Part shown: positions 1 to 5,043 of the stretch, piece by piece
How positions within the stretch are numbered: position 1 is the stretch's first letter
How the letters are laid out: each line of letters begins with the position of its first letter
NCBI GenBank assembly: GCA_023301405.1
Contig: JALZUX010000185.1
Coordinates: forward strand, 1-5,043
Origin: Granulosicoccaceae bacterium
GTDB lineage: Bacteria > Pseudomonadota > Gammaproteobacteria > Granulosicoccales > Granulosicoccaceae
Direction of reading: 5' to 3'
DNA: 5,043 nucleotides
Made by a program: the position numbers and the translations under genes
The notes under the pieces: generated by a model
Seen by the model: only the letters and a program-made list of their open reading frames with translations
Databases searched by the model: none
Told to the model about the DNA's origin: nothing

Positions 1-545
1 ATACCTAAACCTTGTAAGCCGTCCGGCACATCACTGTACTTAAGTTTTTCGCGTATACCGGCAAGGGCTGTTATTGCGACTGCCCAGCCAACACCACTGC
101 CTACGCCATAGACCACACTTTCACTAAAATTATAATCACGCTCGACCATAAACAAAGAGCCACCAAGGATGGCGCAATTGACTGTGATCAAGGGCAGAAA
201 CACGCCCAGCGCGTTGTAGAGTGCCGGAAAATATTTATCTAATATCATTTCAAGGATTTGCACCATCGCGGCAATTACACCGATATAGCAAATAAGCCCA
301 AGGAAACTAAGATCTACATCCGGGTAACCCATCCAAGCCAGCGCACCGTCGTTTAACAGGTACTGGAAAATAAGATTGTTGGCCGGAACCGTAATCGCTT
401 GAACAAGCACCACCGCTGCACCCAAACCAATGGCTGTGCCGATCTGCTTCGACACGGCCAAAAAGGTACACATGCCCAAAAAGAAGGACAGCGCTAAATT
501 TTCTATAAAAATAGCTTTAACAAATAAACTGATATGAGCTTCCAT
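1..545 (-). CDS. nqrE: Na+-translocating NADH:quinone reductase subunit E (partial, C-terminus off the left edge)
   Basis: Integral membrane subunit of Na+-NQR. With NqrD it holds the intramembrane 2Fe-2S centre that carries electrons from NqrF across the membrane towards NqrC. My translation from the ATG at 545-543 gives 181 complete codons. It begins [20 protein letters not shown] and ends in the conserved [11 protein letters not shown] stretch, so about 20 residues are missing compared with the family length near 200. Family hallmarks are Cys26 in [14 protein letters not shown] and Cys124 in [12 protein letters not shown], matching the two cluster cysteines known in V. cholerae NqrE (26 and 120). 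The segment [20 protein letters not shown] is also typical. The protein is almost wholly hydrophobic, with about six expected membrane helices, of which the last is cut. The ATG overlaps the nqrD stop by one base (TGATG). NqrE is a paralogue of NqrD with inverted topology and also resembles RnfA. The neighbouring nqrA-D rule out an rnf operon. No internal stop was seen. Confidence 0.97.
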   Translation of the reverse strand, partial: MEAHISLFVKAIFIENLALSFFLGMCTFLAVSKQIGTAIGLGAAVVLVQAITVPANNLIFQYLLNDGALAWMGYPDVDLSFLGLICYIGVIAAMVQILEMILDKYFPALYNALGVFLPLITVNCAILGGSLFMVERDYNFSESVVYGVGSGVGWAVAITALAGIREKLKYSDVPDGLQGLG

Positions 546-1219
546 CAGACCACCTCGGTATGGTGTGCTTTACGAATTTCATACTCGGCTTTTTCAAGCT
601 GTGCACTTTTCCAGCTGCGAATACCCCAAATCATTAAGCCAATAATAAAAAACGCGCTGGGCGGTAACAGCATCAGGCCGTTGGTGTAGTACCAACCTCC
701 GTCATTTACCGAAGGTAATACGGTATAGCCGAGTAGCGAACCAGAACCGAAAAGCTCACGTGTAGCCCCAACAATAATAAGCACCAGACTGTAGCCCAGA
801 CCATTACCTAACCCATCAAGCATGCTGATCATTGGCGGGTTTTTCATGGCGAACGCTTCAGCGCGGCCCAATACAATACAATTGGTGATGATCAGCCCGA
901 CAAACACCGATAGCGTTTTAGCAACATCATACGCAAAGGCTTTTAACAGCTGATCAACTACGATAACCAATGAAGCAATGATCGTCATTTGCACAATAAT
1001 ACGAATACTGGAAGGCACGTGATTACGGATCATTGAAATTGACGCGTTAGAAAACATCACCACCGTGGTCAGTGCCAGGCACATCAACAGTGATGCTGCC
1101 AATGTGGTCGTTACCGCCAGTGCGGAACAAATACCCAGAATCTGCAAAGTAATAGGATTGTTATCGACCAGCGGATCAAGCACCACCTTTCTGGCCATTT
1201 CTCTGTCGTGAGCATTCAT
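545..1219 (-). CDS. nqrD: Na+-translocating NADH:quinone reductase subunit D
   Basis: Integral membrane subunit of Na+-NQR, paired with NqrE around the intramembrane 2Fe-2S centre. It has 224 residues, somewhat longer than the roughly 210 of V. cholerae NqrD. The excess is mostly a charged cytoplasmic-type tail (residues about 202-224, rich in K, E and H). The cluster cysteines are visible as Cys31 in [14 protein letters not shown] and Cys114 in [19 protein letters not shown], corresponding to Cys29 and Cys112 of V. cholerae. Other conserved stretches are [11 protein letters not shown] (19-29), [15 protein letters not shown] (64-78), GLGNGLGY (136-143) and [15 protein letters not shown] (180-194). 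About six membrane helices are expected. The ATG is directly preceded by the nqrC stop TAG and has a good ribosome binding site. Met8 is a possible later start, but its upstream bases are less convincing. The sequence resembles RnfE, but the nqr context settles the identity. Confidence 0.98.
   Translation of the reverse strand: MNAHDREMARKVVLDPLVDNNPITLQILGICSALAVTTTLAASLLMCLALTTVVMFSNASISMIRNHVPSSIRIIVQMTIIASLVIVVDQLLKAFAYDVAKTLSVFVGLIITNCIVLGRAEAFAMKNPPMISMLDGLGNGLGYSLVLIIVGATRELFGSGSLLGYTVLPSVNDGGWYYTNGLMLLPPSAFFIIGLMIWGIRSWKSAQLEKAEYEIRKAHHTEVV
551..556 (-). promoter_or_regulatory. Ribosome binding site of nqrE
   Basis: GAGGTG on the minus strand, five bases before the nqrE ATG and inside the last codons of nqrD. 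With the TGATG stop/start overlap it supports this start codon and coupled translation of nqrD and nqrE. Confidence 0.7.
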
Positions 1220-2128
1220 CTACGAAGCCTCCCGCTGTTTGAGGTTTTCCAGAAACCCGCCAAAGCCCCGATCATCGAGCCAAAAGCGCAATAGTTGTGA
1301 TACACCGCGGCTTGTCAGCGTGGCACCCGCTAAACCATCTACCTGATAGCTGGCACTGCTGGCAGCGGAATCTACCACCCCTTTAATGACTTCAATTTTC
1401 ACATCACCTGCCTCATCAAAAGCAAGCTTGCCTTTCCATTTCCCCTGCCAAACAGGGTTATCAACCTCACCACCTAGGCCCGGTGTTTCAGCGTGCTTAT
1501 AAAACTTTAAGCCAGAGATCGTGGTGAGGTCATCTTCCAGAGATACAAAGCCGTACAATGTTGACCATAAGCCCAGGCCATGAACCGGTAAGACGACCTT
1601 CGTGAAGTTATCCTCACCGCCAATCAAATAGACTTCAGCGTACTGCGCTCGCCTTCCGATACTGGCAATGTCTGCTTCTTTATCAAGGGCAATACTTAAG
1701 TTGGGATCACGCGCTGCAACGTATTGATCGTAGTCAACGTCTTTAAATTGATCGGTGAACTCGCCTGTATCAAGGTTGACAATTCGCGTCTCAACGTTTT
1801 TAAAAGCCGCTTCTACATCACCGCCCTCTTTTAGCAGCCCGGCCACTTGAACAATATTGCGCTTGCGATCAAGTGCGGCATTGGAGGCTTGCGTTGGCCG
1901 CAGCAATACGGCAGCGGCGGAAACCACCACCGAACACACCAAACACATAATCACAGTGACCAGTAAAGTTTTCTGGGTGCTGTCATTGGGTTGATTCATG
2001 ACACGCTTAAGACGCCCCACCACACCTGATTCACCAGTAGCCACACCAACACCGGGTGCAGTGCTATGCATCACCACCGGCTGAGCGTCAACGTTAGACG
2101 CCACACTGTTGTCATTTTCATTCTTCAT
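1220..2128 (-). CDS. nqrC: Na+-translocating NADH:quinone reductase subunit C, with long N-terminal extension
   Basis: Membrane-anchored flavoprotein subunit of Na+-NQR. A covalently bound FMN, added by the flavin transferase ApbE, passes electrons from the NqrD/E cluster to NqrB. From the ATG at 2128-2126 it has 302 residues against about 257 in V. cholerae. Residues 1-43 are polar, rich in G, V, S and A, and look disordered. A single membrane anchor follows (about 53-78, [20 protein letters not shown]), then an exported FMN-binding domain. Family stretches include [15 protein letters not shown] (83-97), [18 protein letters not shown] (178-195) and [14 protein letters not shown] (214-227). 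The FMN motif is [10 protein letters not shown] (264-273), with Thr270 as the likely acceptor. The position three residues before it is Ala267, where the usual motif has Ser or Thr. The start overlaps the nqrB stop as ATGA but lacks a strong ribosome binding site. Met44 (1999-1997) would give 259 residues, the usual length, so the true start is open. Confidence 0.96.
   Translation of the reverse strand: MKNENDNSVASNVDAQPVVMHSTAPGVGVATGESGVVGRLKRVMNQPNDSTQKTLLVTVIMCLVCSVVVSAAAVLLRPTQASNAALDRKRNIVQVAGLLKEGGDVEAAFKNVETRIVNLDTGEFTDQFKDVDYDQYVAARDPNLSIALDKEADIASIGRRAQYAEVYLIGGEDNFTKVVLPVHGLGLWSTLYGFVSLEDDLTTISGLKFYKHAETPGLGGEVDNPVWQGKWKGKLAFDEAGDVKIEVIKGVVDSAASSASYQVDGLAGATLTSRGVSQLLRFWLDDRGFGGFLENLKQREAS
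1228..1233 (-). promoter_or_regulatory. Ribosome binding site of nqrD
   Basis: GGGAGG on the minus strand, eight bases before the nqrD ATG at 1219-1217 and inside the last codons of nqrC. It is a near-ideal Shine-Dalgarno sequence and fixes the first ATG rather than Met8 as the start. Confidence 0.75.
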
Positions 2129-3344
2129 GATACCGCCCCGATACGCTTCATTCGGCGCTTTACGTTTGCTTGCACTACACCGTAGTCAATAAGCGGTGCA
2201 ACAATATTGGCAAACAGTATCGCCAACATGATGCCTTCCGGATAAGCCGGATTCACTACCCGGATAATGACGGTCATAAAGCCGATAAGCAGGCCAAATA
2301 TCCACCGGCCGGTGTCAGTGTGTGTGGCACTGACCGGGTCCGTTGCCATAAACACCATACCGAAAGCGAAACCACCTAATACAAAATGCCAGTGCCACGG
2401 CACCGCAAACATCTCATTGGTATCACTGCCAATAGCATTCAATACAAGGGTAGTCACCACCATCCCCACGAAGACACCGACTATAATTCGCCACGATGCT
2501 ATCCGCGTATAGATAAGAAATGCCGCGCCAAGCAGGCACGCCAATGCAGAGGTAGACCCAAGCGAGCCTTGAATAGAGCCCAAAAAGGCGTCCATCCACT
2601 GGATGCCGGCGCCGGTTATCGCATCAACACCACCTTGCTGACCCAGGCTTAATGCAGTGGCACCGCTAAAGCCATCAGCCGCTGTCCACACTGAGTCTCC
2701 GGAAAGTTGCGCCGGATACGCAAAAAACAAAAAGGCGCGCCCGGTGAGCGCCGGGTTCATGAAATTTTTTCCGGTCCCGCCAAATACTTCTTTGCCTATA
2801 ACAACACCAAAAGAAATACCGAGGGCCGCCTGCCACAGCGGTATCGTTGCCGGTAAAATTAACGCATACAGCATCGACGTAACAAGAAAGCCCTCATTGA
2901 CCTCGTGATTACGAGCACCAGCAAACACCACCTCCCAAAAACCACCGGCCATCAAGGTCACGATGTAGATCGGCATGAAGTACATAAAGCCGTGCATCAC
3001 ATTGTCGTACAGACTGGTAGGATCATAGCCGACTCGCAGCAATTCAAGTATCGGTGCGCGCCATCCTTCTACCTCGTTGACGCCCATCGCCGCCATCGCA
3101 AGGTGCGCCTGATAGCCGGTATTCCACATACCAAATAAAATGCATGGTAATGTCGCCAGTACTACGTAGCTCATCACTCGCTTCAGATCAATGGCATCGC
3201 GCAAGTGCGGTGATGTACGGGTTACATCTGGCGGCGTATACAAGAAGGTATCAACCATCTCATACAGTGCGTAGTATGATTCGTAGCGACCACCCTTCGC
3301 AAAGTGCGGATGTACGTTATCCAGCCAACGTCTCATCGAACCCA

Positions 3345-3345
<1 letters not shown>
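2125..3345 (-). CDS. nqrB: Na+-translocating NADH:quinone reductase subunit B
   Basis: Largest membrane subunit of Na+-NQR, carrying a covalent FMN and a non-covalent riboflavin. It is central to the redox-driven Na+ channel and lines the quinone/inhibitor site. It has 406 residues, about 10 fewer than V. cholerae NqrB. By eye the difference is two short gaps, one in the loop near residues 80-110 and one near 238-250. The FMN motif is [10 protein letters not shown] (224-233), with Thr230 equivalent to V. cholerae Thr236. Riboflavin-site Asn194 and Asn197 lie in [26 protein letters not shown] at 133-138 contains Gly134, Gly135 and Glu138, matching the korormicin/HQNO-sensitivity positions 140, 141 and 144. 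Asp387 in APLIDYG is the likely match of Asp397, implicated in Na+ uptake. About ten membrane helices are expected. The ATG overlaps the nqrA stop by one base (TAATG). It has a purine-rich ribosome binding site that favours this ATG over Met4. RnfD is the paralogue, but the length and context fit NqrB. Confidence 0.99.
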
Positions 3346-4733
<1,388 letters not shown>

Positions 4734-4776
4734 TTAGTAGAAAAATACACAGCAAGTTCCATCAGAAGGTGAGTTA

Positions 4777-4790
4777 ATGAGCTGCCTCAT
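4777..4790 (-). repeat. Short inverted repeat in the nqrA leader
   Basis: ATGAG-CTGC-CTCAT: perfect five-base arms around a four-base loop, about 60 bases before the nqrA start and downstream of the promoter candidate. In RNA it could form a small hairpin. It could also be an operator half-site pair or chance, since arms this short are common in 300 bases. No U-run follows, so it is not a terminator. Confidence 0.3.
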
Positions 4791-4843
4791 GGGATATCAG
4801 GCTTCTCAAAGCAATAAAAGCGCAGAAAAATGTCAATCGGTGC

Positions 4844-4873
4844 ACTTTATTTTTTGGCGCTAACGGGGGTCAA
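4844..4873 (-). promoter_or_regulatory. Candidate sigma-70 promoter of the nqr operon
   Basis: On the minus strand, TTGACC (4873-4868) as -35, an 18-base spacer and TAAAGT (4849-4844) as -10. The -35 matches consensus at five of six positions and the -10 at four. Transcription would begin near 4837 and leave a leader of roughly 120 bases before nqrA. A perfect TTGACA at 4836-4831 lies just downstream but has no good -10 at the usual distance (TGCTTT at 17). A third option is TCTAAT at about 4915-4910 with a poor -35. This is inferred from sequence only. Confidence 0.4.
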
Positions 4874-4995
4874 GAGTGTTACAGGGATACACTTTTGTGT
4901 GCGACGCAATTAGAATTTCTTTTCGTATTTCGTTTAAAAATACCGCCACACAGAACCGTTTCTTATTATCGGTATCGGTACACGTCACAGTTTCT

Positions 4996-5032
4996 TTGCA
5001 AAAAATGTTAACCACCTTATAGTCCGTATAAT
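4996..5032 (+). promoter_or_regulatory. Candidate divergent promoter reading off the right edge
   Basis: On the plus strand, TTGCAA (4996-5001), a 16-base spacer and TATAGT (5018-5023), with a perfect TATAAT at 5027-5032 just after it. This could drive a gene transcribed away from nqr beyond the right edge. The -35 matches only four of six positions and no downstream gene is visible, so the call is tentative. Confidence 0.3.
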
Positions 5033-5043
5033 TGGCGCTTTAG

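Noticed and set aside
2170..3138. Several plus-strand open frames opposite nqrB
   Set aside because: They lie antisense to a full-length, well-conserved nqrB. Their translations are rich in H, P, T and K with no recognisable domain, and the frames overlap each other.
4734..4790. 18-codon minus-strand frame (MRQLINSPSDG...) in the nqrA leader as a leader peptide
   Set aside because: It has no ribosome binding site, no run of a single regulatory amino acid and no attenuator-like terminator after it. It is mentioned only as part of the leader.
4888..4900. ACAC-TTTT-GTGT inverted repeat as a terminator or operator
   Set aside because: The arms are only four bases and A/T-poor pairing does not extend further. 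There is no U-run, and it is likely chance in A/T-rich DNA.
4968..4980. Tandem ATCGGT/ATCGGTA repeat
   Set aside because: Only two copies of six bases, too short to call a repeat element or iteron array.

Overview
The window holds most of one operon, read entirely on the minus strand: nqrA, nqrB, nqrC, nqrD and the first nine-tenths of nqrE. These encode five of the six subunits of the Na+-translocating NADH:ubiquinone oxidoreductase (Na+-NQR). nqrE runs off the left edge. The sixth gene, nqrF, which carries the NADH/FAD/2Fe-2S entry module and normally follows nqrE, would lie beyond that edge.

The organism is most likely a marine or halophilic gammaproteobacterium. The proteins align along almost their whole length with what I recall of the Vibrio cholerae subunits, the gene order is the canonical A-B-C-D-E, and the base composition is moderate. 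A relative of the Cellvibrio/Saccharophagus/Teredinibacter type would fit, but the genus cannot be fixed from this window.

Layout, in the direction of transcription (right to left): an untranslated region of about 325 bases with promoter candidates (4719-5043); nqrA (4718-3345); nqrB (3345-2125); nqrC (2128-1220); nqrD (1219-545); nqrE (545 to beyond base 1). All four junctions touch or overlap: TAATG for A/B, ATGA for B/C, TAG directly followed by ATG for C/D, and TGATG for D/E. This points to one transcript and translational coupling.

The products form one membrane complex. Electrons enter at NqrF from NADH and pass through a 2Fe-2S centre held between NqrD and NqrE. They then go to covalent FMN on NqrC and NqrB, on to riboflavin in NqrB, and finally to ubiquinone, with Na+ pumped out. 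The key residues I could check are present: paired cysteines in NqrD (31, 114) and NqrE (26, 124), FMN-acceptor threonines in NqrB (230) and NqrC (270), and the quinone-site glycines and glutamate of NqrB (134, 135, 138).

This is mainly an ordinary housekeeping region and I see no new system in it. The main points worth a second look are a disordered N-terminal extension on NqrC (or a mis-called start), an alanine at an unusual place in the NqrC flavinylation motif, the weak ribosome binding site and long leader of nqrA, and a possible divergent promoter at the right edge.
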